A DNA stretch of 64,000 nt, taken from Rhodovulum euryhalinum (GTDB lineage Bacteria > Pseudomonadota > Alphaproteobacteria > Rhodobacterales > Rhodobacteraceae). The stretch's first letter is position 1. Each line of letters opens with the position of its first letter. The position numbers and the translations under genes are program-made. Positions 1-14,104 of this stretch are shown here, one piece after another. Where the stretch lies: NCBI RefSeq assembly GCF_004342445.1, contig NZ_SLWW01000002.1, positions 309,060 to 373,059 on the forward strand, read 5' to 3'. The notes beneath the pieces were generated by a model that ran no database searches, was not told where the DNA came from, and saw only the letters and a program-made list of their open reading frames with translations.

Positions 1-730
1 GGTCCCAGAGGAACAGCAGCGCGATCACCACCACCTGTGGCACCGCCATGACGATACTGGCCACCCAGGCGGCCTTTTCCGGGCCAAGCGTCACGGGCAG
101 CGAGTTGACGCCCATCTTGCGGTCGCCCTCAAGCGCCTTGAAATCGTTCAGCGTCATGATTCCATGCGCGCCGATCCCGTAGAGCAGCGCTATGATGACG
201 ACATAGACGGACGGCGCGCCTGCCGACAGCACCGCCGCCCCCGTGAACCACGGCAGGGATTCGTAGGACAGGCCCACCAGCCCCGGCCCCCACCAGCCGG
301 ATTTCTTCAGCCGAACGGGCTCCGCCGAATAGGCCCAGGCCGCGGCCACGCCGAGGATCGTGGCGACGAAACCCCAGGGGCCAAGTTGCCAGCCGATCAC
401 CAGCGACAACAAGGACATCGCCAGCGCGATCCACAGCCCCCAGCGGCCCGGGATGCGCCCCGAGGGGATCGGGCGGTAGGGTTCGTTGATCGCGTCCACA
501 TGCCGGTCGCACCAGTCGTTCGCCGCCTGGCTCATGCCGCAGACCACGGGGCCTGCCAGCACGATGCCCAGCAGCACGAGCCCCGGCTTGGACAGGGGCG
601 AGACCCCCGACGAGACCGTGCCGCAGAGATAGGCCCACATCGGCGGGAACCAGGTGATCGGCTTGATCAGCGTCACCATGGCGGCGGGCTCCGGCAGGCG
701 CCGGGTCTGGAGGTTCGAGATATCGGTCAT
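1..730 (-). CDS. bchG: Bacteriochlorophyll synthase, C-terminus cut by window edge
   Basis: Esterifies bacteriochlorophyllide a with geranylgeranyl or phytyl diphosphate in the membrane, the step that makes bacteriochlorophyll. It is a UbiA-type prenyltransferase. Translation from the ATG at 730 begins MTDISNLQTRRLPEPAAM. The first Asp-rich motif is at residues 71-79 (NDWCDRHVD, followed by the conserved INEPYRP), and the second region contains LNDFKALEGDRKMG near residue 210. Several hydrophobic membrane segments are visible. Only 243 codons are in the window; the family is about 300 residues, so roughly 55-60 residues lie off the left edge. It lies 55 bases downstream of ppsR on the same strand, the order usual in Rhodobacteraceae clusters. 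Identity is sure; the end is not visible. Confidence 0.95.
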   Translation of the reverse strand, partial: MTDISNLQTRRLPEPAAMVTLIKPITWFPPMWAYLCGTVSSGVSPLSKPGLVLLGIVLAGPVVCGMSQAANDWCDRHVDAINEPYRPIPSGRIPGRWGLWIALAMSLLSLVIGWQLGPWGFVATILGVAAAWAYSAEPVRLKKSGWWGPGLVGLSYESLPWFTGAAVLSAGAPSVYVVIIALLYGIGAHGIMTLNDFKALEGDRKMGVNSLPVTLGPEKAAWVASIVMAVPQVVVIALLFLWD

Positions 731-785
731 GTCTTCCGCATGCTCTCCCTGGCCCGGTCCGGGCATCTGTTCCTGTCGGCGGGGC

Positions 786-2210
786 TCACTCGCCGCTGCC
801 GTCCCTGCTCAGAAGCCCGTACTTGCGCAGCTTCACGTAAAGGCTCTGGCGCGAGAGCCCCAGCATCTCGGCGGCGGCGACCCGGTTGTTTCGGGTCAAC
901 TCGACCGCCGTCTCGATGCACATCTTTTCGACCACATCCGTCGTTTCGGCCACGATGTCCTTCAGCGTGGCCGAACCGACCAATTCCATCACCGACCGCA
1001 TCGCGTCGTCCGACACCGCGACGCCGGGCTTGCGGACGCCTTCCAGCCGGCTGGCGTCGCGGATCACGAAGACGATGCAGGGGTGGTCCTGTTCGGACAG
1101 GTAGGTGGCCGAGATTTCAACCGATACCTGCGCGCCGTACTCCCCGGCCAGCTTGGTTGCGAACATCCGCATCTGCCCGGTGCGGGTCGCATTCTCGACC
1201 AGCACACGCAGATCGACGCTACCCCGCACCAGGTAGTCACCCAGCGACCGGCCCTTGACCGAGGAGACCTGCGGCGCATCCGCAAGCCCGAGAAAGCTTT
1301 CGTTCGCAGTCAGGATCACGCCATCGGGGTCGGTGAAGACGATGGCGTCGACGCCCTCTTCGAAGAAGGCGCGCAGCGTCTCGGTCATTTCGTTGCCGCC
1401 CGCCGCGGCGGCTTCGACCGGGTCGATCCGGCACAGGATCAGCGGCTCTCCCGCGGCGCGGAAGGCGGTGGGCATGATCCGCACCGGCGTCCGGGTGCGC
1501 CGGGCCTCTGCTTCGAGCGGGCCGGCCGTTTCGTCCATTGCCCGCAGGTTCAACGCCTCGACGAATTCGGCCCGGCGGCGGCCGTCGAATTCCTGGGCCA
1601 CGGCGTTGCCGATCAGGTCGCTGCGCGCGACGCCCAACAGCGCGCAGGCCGCCGGATTGGCATCGATCACGCGGCCTGATTTCGTGCCGACGAAGACAAA
1701 GGCATCCCGCGTCGCCTCGCTGAGCACGCGATAGCGGGTGTCATATTCGCGCTGGGTCTCGTAGTCCCGCTCCAGCGCCATCTGCGCCTCGATCAGCTGC
1801 ATCTGCATCTCGGCGATGGGGCGCAGGTCGCGGCCCAGAAGCAATAGCACGCTGCCATCCGGACCGATGCGGTGGAACGAGTAGCGCACCGGGAAATCCC
1901 AGTTCTCGCCATCCCGGTGGTTCAGTTCGACCGGCTTGGCGCTGTCGCCGCCTTCGGCGAACAGGTTGAGCTTGGCCTCCAGCTTGGGCTGGCTGTCCTC
2001 GGTCAATACATCGCGGATATCGCGGCCTTCCCAGTGGTCGAGCGCACCAAAGGACCGATGGCCCGCATTGACGAGCACCGAGAGAATCCGGCCTTCGAGC
2101 GACAGCACGATCGCGATATCCGAGGCCGCAGCAATGACCTCGCCCAGCATTTCGGGGGCGATCAGCGGTATCGCACCGCTGCTCCAGTATTTTGTGCCCC
2201 TTGAGCTCAC
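786..2210 (-). CDS. ppsR: PpsR/CrtJ redox- and light-responsive repressor
   Basis: Aerobic repressor of bch, crt and puc genes that binds TGT-N12-ACA palindromes. The 474-residue product has PAS-like regions through the first 380 residues and a Fis-type helix-turn-helix at about 432-465 (NNRVAAAEML then GLSRQSLYVKLRKYG). Two cysteines known to form a redox-active pair in Rhodobacter sphaeroides PpsR (Cys251 and Cys424) are present: Cys260 in PLILCRIDP and Cys431 in EKMCIETAVELTRNN. A Q-linker-like helix (about 136-160) resembles the AppA-interacting region of the family. The start is GTG at 2210 with a weak ribosome site. It lies 37 bases downstream of ppaA. Seven candidate operators for this protein occur in the window. 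No autoregulatory palindrome was seen directly before the gene. Confidence 0.96.
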   Translation of the reverse strand: MSSRGTKYWSSGAIPLIAPEMLGEVIAAASDIAIVLSLEGRILSVLVNAGHRSFGALDHWEGRDIRDVLTEDSQPKLEAKLNLFAEGGDSAKPVELNHRDGENWDFPVRYSFHRIGPDGSVLLLLGRDLRPIAEMQMQLIEAQMALERDYETQREYDTRYRVLSEATRDAFVFVGTKSGRVIDANPAACALLGVARSDLIGNAVAQEFDGRRRAEFVEALNLRAMDETAGPLEAEARRTRTPVRIMPTAFRAAGEPLILCRIDPVEAAAAGGNEMTETLRAFFEEGVDAIVFTDPDGVILTANESFLGLADAPQVSSVKGRSLGDYLVRGSVDLRVLVENATRTGQMRMFATKLAGEYGAQVSVEISATYLSEQDHPCIVFVIRDASRLEGVRKPGVAVSDDAMRSVMELVGSATLKDIVAETTDVVEKMCIETAVELTRNNRVAAAEMLGLSRQSLYVKLRKYGLLSRDGSGE

Positions 2211-2247
2211 CCCAGATCAAACGGCCGATCCGGCCGCCTCCGCATCG

Positions 2248-3048
2248 TCAAATCCTCGCCAGCCGGTCGTTCGGGGCCGGAACGGGCGCCCGGACGCCGC
2301 ACAGCTTCAACGCCTCGCGGGGGTCGACCGTCGCATGATCGGCCCCGGTCAGCGCACACACGTCCTCGGTGCCTTCGACCACCCGTCCGCCGATCACGAT
2401 CGGCACGCCCTCGCCGCAGGCGGCGCGGATCTGGCCGACCAGCCGCCGCGCCGAATCCAGTTTGTGGCGGCACGAGACCGAGATCGCGATCATGTCGAAG
2501 CGGCGCGCGGCCACCTTCTCCAATATCTCGTCCTCGGTCTGGCCGAGGCAGAGGCAGACCGAGATGCCCATCCGGCGCAGCTGGCTTGTCGCGGTCATGC
2601 CGCCCAGCGTGTGGAATTCCTCCAGCGGCACGATCAGCATCACGTTCGGTGCGTCGGCGGGTGTCATCGCGTCGGTGACCCAGGGCGCGCTGAGTTCGCG
2701 CATGATCGCCTGCAGGCGTGCCGAACCGATGGTGACATCGGCAAAGCTCAACTCGTCGCGGCACCAACGCTCGCCCAGCTCGCGCGCGGCCGCGGGGATA
2801 TATCCGTCGAGGATCGCCGAGACGCCGACGCCCTTGCGCTGCAACTCGGCCACCGCGTCCGTCCGCAGCGACTTGTCGCCTTTCAGGATGTCGCTGCAGA
2901 ACCGGTTCAGCATGGCCTCGTCGATCGCATGTCCGGATTGCCCGGACCTTTGCGCCAGCGCGGACAGTACCTGAGCGGCGAGCGATTCCACCTCGTCGTG
3001 GCGTGCCTGTCCCGGATCGGGTGGCAAGGCTCCGCGCGTGTCATGCAT
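2248..3048 (-). CDS. ppaA: PpaA/AerR-type cobalamin-binding antirepressor
   Basis: Regulator that antagonises PpsR/CrtJ; family members bind a cobalamin through a B12-binding domain. The 266-residue protein has a helical N-terminal part (about 20-120) followed by a Rossmann-like B12 domain (about 133-255). The conserved histidine motif is EEFHTLGG with His146; the Rhodobacter capsulatus AerR ligand is in the same motif. Further family patterns are SVSCRHKLDSA and IVIGGRVVEG. It starts with ATG at 3048 and shares a 297-base divergent region with bchF. A perfect TGT-N12-ACA palindrome lies 80 bases upstream, so it is probably itself controlled by PpsR. It is probably co-transcribed with ppsR, which begins 37 bases downstream. 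Confidence 0.93.
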   Translation of the reverse strand: MHDTRGALPPDPGQARHDEVESLAAQVLSALAQRSGQSGHAIDEAMLNRFCSDILKGDKSLRTDAVAELQRKGVGVSAILDGYIPAAARELGERWCRDELSFADVTIGSARLQAIMRELSAPWVTDAMTPADAPNVMLIVPLEEFHTLGGMTATSQLRRMGISVCLCLGQTEDEILEKVAARRFDMIAISVSCRHKLDSARRLVGQIRAACGEGVPIVIGGRVVEGTEDVCALTGADHATVDPREALKLCGVRAPVPAPNDRLARI

Positions 3049-3127
3049 TCCAGGTCGCCTCCCGATCCTGCGCGGGATGGATTCGCCCAGCCCCGGTCAA
3101 GGGGCCCGTTCTCTCACTGTCCAGCGT

Positions 3128-3145
3128 TGTCAAAGACAATTGACA
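3128..3145. promoter_or_regulatory. PpsR/CrtJ operator (TGT-N12-ACA), ppaA side
   Basis: Exact match to the TGT-N12-ACA palindrome, with TGT at 3128-3130 and ACA at 3143-3145. It lies 80 bases before the ppaA start and about 200 bases before bchF. The downstream half overlaps a TTGACA hexamer that could be a plus-strand -35 element. PpsR repression is inferred from the known specificity of the family. Confidence 0.8.
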
Positions 3146-3271
3146 CTTCCTCGCCCTCATGCGGAGAGGAATCAAGCTCGAACGGTTTAGCCTTTTGTTT
3201 TGTAATGGCTTTCACCGCCGCCCCAAGGGTGGGGGGACCTCTCCGTGTTGGTCGAGTGTAGACGGAAAGAG

Positions 3272-3289
3272 TGTAAATTACAATTGACA
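3272..3289. promoter_or_regulatory. PpsR/CrtJ operator (TGT-N12-ACA), bchF side
   Basis: Exact TGT-N12-ACA palindrome, TGT at 3272-3274 and ACA at 3287-3289, 57 bases before the bchF ATG. The ACA half again overlaps a TTGACA hexamer (3284-3289). This position suits repression of the long bchF-to-puh transcript. Confidence 0.82.
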
Positions 3290-3345
3290 CTTTCCGGCGC
3301 TGAGGTCTAACTTGACACCGCCACCGCCTGTCAGGGAGTCGGAGG

Positions 3346-6674
<3,329 letters not shown>

Positions 6675-6685
<11 letters not shown>

Positions 6686-9600
6686 TCGTCACATCCCCGG
6701 CTATCGAGTCGTCATCGTCACGCTGGATTCCCACTCGGCGGGCCCCGCGGCCCGTGTCACCGAGCGGCTGCGCGACGACTTTCCGGGGCTGACCGTCTCT
6801 GTCCATGCCGCCGCGACCTGGGCCGAAAACCCCGAGGCGCTAGCCCGCGCCAAGGACGACGTTCTGCATGGCGACATCATCATCGCCAACCTTCTTTTCA
6901 TCGAGGAACACATCACCGCGATCCTGCCCGAGCTTCAGGCCCGGCGCGAGTCCTGCGACGCGATGATCGGCGTGATCGCCGACAAGCAGATCGTCCAGCT
7001 GACCCGGATGGGCGATCTGGACATGATGAAGCCCGCCTCGGGGCCGATGAAGCTCTTGAAGAAGCTGCGCGGATCCAAGGAAGGCACGAACGGCGCGCCC
7101 AAGGGCGGCGGCGAAAAGCAGATGGCGATGCTGCGACGCCTGCCCAAGATGCTGAAATACATCCCCGGCAAGGCGCAGGACCTGCGCGCGTGGTTCATGA
7201 CCATGCAATACTGGCTGGGTGGCTCGGACGACAACGTCGAGCAGATGGTGCGTTTCCTGATCTCGCGCTACGCGCATGAGAAATCCTGGCGCGGTGCCCA
7301 TTCCGAGGCGCCGGTCGAGTATCCGGAGGTCGGCCTTTATCACCCTGACCTGCCGCATGGCATCACCACCGACCCGGCCCACCTGCCGCGCCCCGCGCAG
7401 CCCGTGGCCACGGTCGGCCTCCTTCTGATGCGGTCCTACATCCTGGCCTCCGACACCGCCCATTACGACGCGGTGATCCGTGCACTGGAAGAACGCGGCA
7501 TCCGGGTGATCGCGGCCTTCGCGGGCGGTCTGGATGCGCGGCCCGCCATAGACGCCTATTTCCGCGGCGAGACCGGCGTGCATGTCGACACGCTCCTGTC
7601 GCTGACCGGGTTCAGCCTGATCGGCGGGCCCGCCTATAACGACAGCGAGGCGGCGGTCGAGACGCTGAGCGCGCTCGACGTGCCCTATATCGCCGCGCAC
7701 CCGCTGGAATTCCAGACGCTGGGCCAGTGGGGGGCATCCTCGGGCGGGCTTGGCCCGGTCGAGACCACGATGCTGATTGCGCTGCCGGAACTGGACGGGG
7801 CGATCTCGCCCACCGTGTTCGGCGGGCGCCACGGCCCCGAGGGCTGCCAGGGCTGTGCCAAGGGCTGTGCCTGCCTGACCGAGACCAAGGCGATGGCCGC
7901 CTGTTCCGAGCGGGTGGCGACGCTGGCGGCCCGGGTCGAGCGGCTGGCGCGCCTGCGCCGGTCGCAGGTGGCCGAGCGCAAGGTGGGCGTGATCCTGTTC
8001 GGCTTCCCGCCGAACGCGGGCGCGGTCGGCACCGCGGCCTATCTGTCGGTTTTCGAGAGCCTGTTCAACACGCTCCACAGGATGAAGGCCGAGGGCTACC
8101 AGGTGGGCGAGTTGCCCGCCAGCGTGGACGACCTGCGCAAGGCGATCCTTGACGGCAACGCCAAGCAGTATGGGCAGGAGGCGAATGTCTGCGCCCATGT
8201 GCCCGCCGACGACCTGGTGCGCGGCACGCCGTGGCTGAATGAGATCGAGGCGGTCTGGGGACCGGCGCCGGGCAAGATCCGCTCGGACGGGCGCGGTGTC
8301 TTCGTTCTGGGCCGCGAGTTCGGCAACGTCTTCGTGGGCGTCCAGCCGACCTTCGGCTACGAGGGCGACCCGATGCGCCTGCTGTTCGAACGGGGCTTTG
8401 CCCCGACGCATGCCTTCAGCGCGTTCTACCTGTGGCTCAAGAACACGTTCCGCGCCGATGTCCTGCTGCATTTCGGGATGCATGGCGCGCTGGAATTCAT
8501 GCCGGGCAAGCAGTCCGGCATGGGCGCGCGCGACTGGCCGGACCGGCTGATCGGCGACATGCCGAACGTGTATCTCTATGCCTCGAACAACCCCTCCGAG
8601 GCGACGCTGGCCAAGCGGCGATCGAACGCGGTGACAATCACCCACCTGACGCCCCCGCTGGCGGCCTCGGGCCTCTACAAGGGGTTGCAGGAACTCAAGG
8701 ACAGCCTGACCCGCTGGCGCCAGATGGAACCCGGCTCGCCCGAGCAGGCCGATCTGGAAGAGCTGATCCGCATGCAGGCCGAAGCGGTCGACATGGGCGG
8801 CACGCCGCCCGAGAAGCTGTGGCTGAAGCTGCTGGAAACCGAGGACGCGCTGATCCCCGACGGGTTGCACGTTCTGGGCCGGCCGGTCACCGATGCCGAA
8901 CGCGCCGAGCATCTGCGCGTTATGTGCGATGTCGACGACGAGACCCGAGAGCGGGTCGATCACTGGCTGCAGCAGGACACCGAGATCCCGGCGCTGCTGC
9001 GCGCGCTGGGCGGGCGCTACATCCAGCCGGTGCCCGGCGGCGACCTGATCCGGTCGGCCGAGGTCCTGCCGACGGGGCGCAACATCCACGCCTTCGACCC
9101 GTTCCGCATGCCGACGATGTTCGCCATGCAGGAAGGCGCGAAACAGGCGCAGAAGCTTCTGGAGGCGCACCCGACCCTGCCCCGGTCCGTCGCGATGGTC
9201 CTGTGGGGGTCGGACAACATCAAGTCGGATGGCGGCCCGATCGCGCAGGCGATGGCGCTGATGGGGGCGAAGCCGCGCTTCGATAGCTATGGCCGGCTCT
9301 GTGGCGCCGATCTGGTGCCGCTGGCCGAACTCGGCCGGCCCCGGATCGACGTGGTGATGACGCTTTCGGGCATCTTCCGCGACCTGCTGCCCCTGCAGAC
9401 AAGGATGCTGGCCGAGGCCGCCTGGAAGGCCGCGATGGCCGCGGACGAGCCGCTGGACATGAACTTCATCCGCGCCCATTCGCTGGCGCACGCCCAGAAG
9501 ATGGGCGTCGACATGGACACCGCCAGCCTGCGGGTCTTCTCGAATGCCGAGGGTGCCTATGGCGCGAACGTCAACGGGCTGATCGACTCGGGCGCCTGGG

Positions 9601-10253
9601 GCGAAGAGGACGAACTGGCCGACGCCTACGAAGCCCGCAAGAGCTTTGCCTATGGCCGCGACGGCAAGTCCAAGGCCAATGCCGCGCTGCTGCAGCAGAC
9701 GCTGAAGGATGTGGACATCGCCTATCAGAACCTCGAAAGCGTGGAACTGGGCGTGACCACGGTCGATCACTACTTCGATACGCTGGGCGGGATTTCCCGC
9801 GCGGTGAAACGCGCCAAGGGCGAAGAGGCCGCCGTCTACATCGGCGACCAGACCCGCGGCGAAGGCAAGGTGCGCACGCTCAAGGAGCAGGTCGCATTGG
9901 AAACCCGGTCCCGCAGCCTGAACCCCAAATGGTTCGAGGGCATGCTGAAGCACGGGCACGAAGGCGTGCGCCAGATCGAGGCGCAGGTCACCAACACCCT
10001 GGGATGGTCGGCAACGACTGGCCAAGTGGAGCCCTGGGTGTATCAACGGCTGTCGGAAACCTTCGTCCTGGACGAAGAGATGCGCAAACGGCTGGCAAGC
10101 CTGAACCCGGCGGCCTCGGCCAAGCTGGCGAACCGGCTTCTGGAAGCGCATGACCGCAACTACTGGCAACCCGACGCCGAAACCCTGGCCGCGCTTCAGG
10201 CGGCCGCCGACGAGCTGGAAGACCGGCTCGAAGGCATAGTGGCGGCCGAATAG
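6675..10253 (+). CDS. bchH: Magnesium chelatase, subunit H
   Basis: Porphyrin-binding subunit that inserts Mg2+ into protoporphyrin IX together with the BchI-BchD AAA+ motor encoded on the other strand at 19.2-21.9 kb. The ATG at 6675 ([20 protein letters not shown]) is preferred to an upstream in-frame start because IPGYRVV is the usual N-terminus of the family. It gives 1192 residues, the normal length. Family signatures include [14 protein letters not shown] at about 394-407 and [17 protein letters not shown]. It overlaps bchB by 11 bases and is followed 21 bases later by bchL. Confidence 0.97.
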
Positions 10254-11170
<917 letters not shown>

Positions 11171-11171
<1 letters not shown>

Positions 11172-11857
11172 TGTCCAGCAGTTATGCCAAGACACGGGAA
11201 CGTCTGGAACACTACTTCGACCGCACCGCATCGAAGACGTGGGAACGGCTGACCTCGGACGCCCCGGTCTCGCGTATCCGCCAGACGGTGCGTGAGGGGC
11301 GCGACCAGATGCGCGCGGGTATGCTTGCGCGGCTGCCGGACGACCTGACCGGCAAACGCGTGCTCGACGCCGGCTGCGGCGCAGGGCCGATGACGCTTGA
11401 ACTGGTGCAGAAGGGTGCCGAGGTGGTGGCCTGCGACATCTCGCAAAGCCTTCTGGATGTTGCGAAAAGCCGCATCCCCGAGAAATATCACCGGCAGATC
11501 ACCTTCATCGCGGGCGACATGCTGTCCGACCGGCTGGGCAGCTTCGACTACGTGATGGCGATGGACAGCCTGATCCACTACAAGGCCACGGACATCGCTG
11601 CGGCGCTGGGCAAGCTTGCCGCGCGCACCCGTGGCAAGATCATCTTTACCGTCGCGCCGAAAACGCCGCTTCTGTCGGCGATGCATGTTGCGGGCAAGCT
11701 GTTCCCGCGCTCGGACCGGTCGCCGCGGATCATCCCACATTCCGAGGCGCGCATCGCGAATGCGCTGCGCAAGGCCGGGGTCAAGGGGCATCTAAGGCCG
11801 GTCCTTAGGGTGGCCAAGGGCTTCTACATCAGCCAGGCGATGGAGCTTGAGCCATGA
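11171..11857 (+). CDS. bchM: Mg-protoporphyrin IX O-methyltransferase
   Basis: Transfers a methyl group from S-adenosylmethionine to the C13 propionate of Mg-protoporphyrin, making the substrate of the cyclase. The 228-residue protein has the SAM motif VLDAGCGAGPMTLEL at about 58-72 and VVACDISQSLLDVA downstream. The N-terminal YAKTRERLEHYFDRTA is typical. The start is the ATG at 11171, overlapping the bchL stop; an in-frame TTG three bases earlier is less likely. Its stop overlaps lhaA in an ATGA. Confidence 0.96.
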
Positions 11858-13293
11858 TCCTCAGCGCCCGGAAGATGGCACAGCTCAGCATCCGCTATCT
11901 GCCCTTTGCCGATGCGGTGTCGGACGATTTCCCGCTTCGGCAATTGCTGCGGCTGTCGCTGTTCCAGGTCTCTGTCGGCATGGCGACGGTGATGCTGCTG
12001 GGCACGCTGAACCGGGTGATGATCGTCGAGTTGTCGATTCCCGCGATGATGGTGGCGCTGATGATCGCGCTGCCGGTGATGACGGCGCCGTTCCGGGCGC
12101 TGATGGGATTCAAGTCCGACAATTACCGTTCGGCCATCGGCTGGAAGCGCATCCCCTACATGTGGTTCGGCACGCTCTGGCAGATGGGCGGGCTGGCGGT
12201 CATGCCGTTCGCGCTGATCGTGCTGTCAGGCGACCAGACGCTGGGGCCCGCCTGGGCCGGCGAGGTTCTGGCGGGCATCGCTTTCCTGATGACGGGCCTC
12301 GGGATCCACATGACCCAAACCGTGGGGCTTGCGCTTGCCTCGGACCGGGCGACCGATGAAACACGGCCGCGCGTCGTGGCGCTGCTTTACGTCATGTTCC
12401 TGGTCGGCATGGGTGTTTCCGCGCTGGTGATCGGCTGGCTGCTGCGCGACTTCAGCCAGCTGACGCTGATCCGCGTCGTGCAGGGCGCCGCCGTGGCGAC
12501 GCTGGTGCTCAACCTCGTGGCGCTCTGGAAGCAGGAGCCCATGAACCCGATGAGCAAGGAGGAACGCTCGACGCGTCCCCCCAGCTTCTCCGACGCCTGG
12601 CGCGATTTCGCCTCGGGAGGGCAGGCCGGGCGGCTATTGGCCGTGGTGGCGGTCGGCACGCTTGGCTTCAACATGCAGGACGTGCTGCTGGAACCCTATG
12701 GCGGCGAGGTGCTGGGCCTGTCGGTCTCGTCCACGACGATGCTGACCGGCACCTGGGCCGCGGGGGCGCTGGTGGGCTTTGGCCTCGCGGCGCGATGGCT
12801 GGCGCAGGGCATGAACCTTTACCGCATGGGGGCCACCGGTGTCCTGTCGGGGATCGGCGCCTTCACGCTGGTGATCCTGTCCGGGCCGCTTGGCGCGGCG
12901 CCCCTGTTCTTCTTCGGCGCGGGGCTGATCGGCTTTGGCGGCGGCCTTTTCGCGGTTGCGACCCTGACAGCGGCGATGGTGATGCCTGCCGACGGCAAGG
13001 CTGGTCGCGGGCTCGCGCTGGGCGCCTGGGGCGCGGCGCAGGCGACCGCGGCGGGGCTTGCCGTGGCGATCGGCGGCACGCTCAGGGACGTTATGAACCA
13101 CTTCGCGCTTTCGGGCGCGTTCGGAAAGGGGCTCGAAACCCCTGCGACGGGATACGCGGCGGTCTACCACATTGAGATCGTCCTTCTCTTCGTGACACTC
13201 ATGGTTCTGGGGCCGCTCGTGCGGCCACAGGACGGCAACCATCCCAACAGGGATTCCTCGGCCAAGATCGGGCTGGCCGACTTCCCAACCTGA
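11854..13293 (+). CDS. lhaA: LH1 assembly protein, BCD-family MFS transporter
   Basis: Membrane protein needed for assembly of light-harvesting complex 1. It belongs to the PucC-like branch of the major facilitator superfamily, thought to handle bacteriochlorophyll delivery to the LH polypeptides. The 479-residue product shows about 12 hydrophobic segments. The conserved stretch RALMGFKSDNYRSAIGWKR is at about 79-97. Its place between bchM and puhA, translationally coupled to bchM by ATGA, is that of lhaA rather than pucC. A puhA promoter inside the end of this gene would be expected from related clusters, but I could not pick it out. Confidence 0.94.
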   Translation: MILSARKMAQLSIRYLPFADAVSDDFPLRQLLRLSLFQVSVGMATVMLLGTLNRVMIVELSIPAMMVALMIALPVMTAPFRALMGFKSDNYRSAIGWKRIPYMWFGTLWQMGGLAVMPFALIVLSGDQTLGPAWAGEVLAGIAFLMTGLGIHMTQTVGLALASDRATDETRPRVVALLYVMFLVGMGVSALVIGWLLRDFSQLTLIRVVQGAAVATLVLNLVALWKQEPMNPMSKEERSTRPPSFSDAWRDFASGGQAGRLLAVVAVGTLGFNMQDVLLEPYGGEVLGLSVSSTTMLTGTWAAGALVGFGLAARWLAQGMNLYRMGATGVLSGIGAFTLVILSGPLGAAPLFFFGAGLIGFGGGLFAVATLTAAMVMPADGKAGRGLALGAWGAAQATAAGLAVAIGGTLRDVMNHFALSGAFGKGLETPATGYAAVYHIEIVLLFVTLMVLGPLVRPQDGNHPNRDSSAKIGLADFPT

Positions 13294-13310
13294 CCCGGAG
13301 GACCGAACCC

Positions 13311-14090
13311 ATGGTCAACGCTTTTTTCGGAAACTTCGATCTCGCCAGTCTGTCCATCTGGTCATTCTGGCTGTTCTTCGCCGGACTGGTCTTCTACCTC
13401 CAGCGCGCGAACATGCACGAGGGCTTCCCGCTCGAAGACGAGCTGGGCAAGGCCGCGCCCAACCAGGGCCTGTTCTGGGTGCCGGAAAAGAAGACCTACA
13501 AACTGCCGCATGGCCAGGGCGACAAGACGGTGCCCGACATGCAGACAGATGCGCGCAATGCCAATCTTCCGCTGAAGAAGGGCACGCCCAACAACGGCTA
13601 CCCGCTGATCCCGACCGGCGATCCGATGGTCGACGGCGTGGGCCCGGCCTCCTGGTGTGCCCGCAAGGATGAGCCCGAGCTTGACGGCCGCGGCCATCCC
13701 AAGATCCAGCCGATGGCGGCGCTGGCCGGCTTCAAGGTGTCGGCGGGGCGTGACCCGCGCGGCATGACCGTGGTTGCCGGGGACGGCGAGGCGGTCGGCA
13801 AGATCGTCGACATGTGGGTGGACGAGCCCGAACAGCTCGTGCGCTATCTCGAGATGGAACTTGACAGCGCCCATGGTGGCGGTCGTCGGCTTATCCCCAT
13901 GCAGGTCGCCAAGATCAGCTGGTTCAACCCCGAGGTCCGCGTGCGCCTGATCTACGGCAAGCACTTTGCCGGCGTGCCCACGATCAAGTCGGCCACGCAG
14001 GTGACCAAGCTTGAGGAAGAGAAGATCTGCGCCTACTACGGCGGTGGCATGCTCTATGCCGATCCCGCCCGGCAGGAGGCCGTCATCTAG
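13311..14090 (+). CDS. puhA: Photosynthetic reaction centre H subunit
   Basis: Single-span membrane subunit that caps the L/M core on the cytoplasmic side and shapes proton uptake to QB. The 259-residue protein starts in the periplasm, has one membrane helix (about 12-31, SIWSFWLFFAGLVFYLQRA) and a PRC-barrel-type cytoplasmic domain. Typical features are NMHEGFPLE after the helix, TFxLP-like KTYKLPHGQG, and GDGEAVGKIVDMWVDEPEQ. GGAGG lies ahead of the ATG. It is followed by the assembly genes puhB and puhC. Confidence 0.97.
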   Translation: MVNAFFGNFDLASLSIWSFWLFFAGLVFYLQRANMHEGFPLEDELGKAAPNQGLFWVPEKKTYKLPHGQGDKTVPDMQTDARNANLPLKKGTPNNGYPLIPTGDPMVDGVGPASWCARKDEPELDGRGHPKIQPMAALAGFKVSAGRDPRGMTVVAGDGEAVGKIVDMWVDEPEQLVRYLEMELDSAHGGGRRLIPMQVAKISWFNPEVRVRLIYGKHFAGVPTIKSATQVTKLEEEKICAYYGGGMLYADPARQEAVI

Positions 14091-14104
14091 GAGAGAGTGG
14101 ACCG

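Larger units (their letters stand above)
3049..3345. promoter_or_regulatory. Divergent ppaA / bchF regulatory region
   Basis: This 297-base non-coding stretch separates ppaA (minus) from bchF (plus). It holds two perfect TGT-N12-ACA palindromes, listed separately, and is AT-richer than its flanks between about 3120 and 3290. A lone TGT half at 3246-3248 sits exactly 26 bases before the palindrome at 3272, the spacing seen for the operator pairs elsewhere in this window, but its ACA partner is missing. The bchF ribosome site GGGAG (3334-3338) is 7 bases before the ATG. Nothing coding was seen. Confidence 0.75.

Noticed and set aside
3246..3263. A second PpsR operator before bchF at the 26-bp spacing
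   Set aside because: The TGT half is present but the ACA half reads GAC, so it does not meet the consensus; kept only as a remark under the paired-operator finding.
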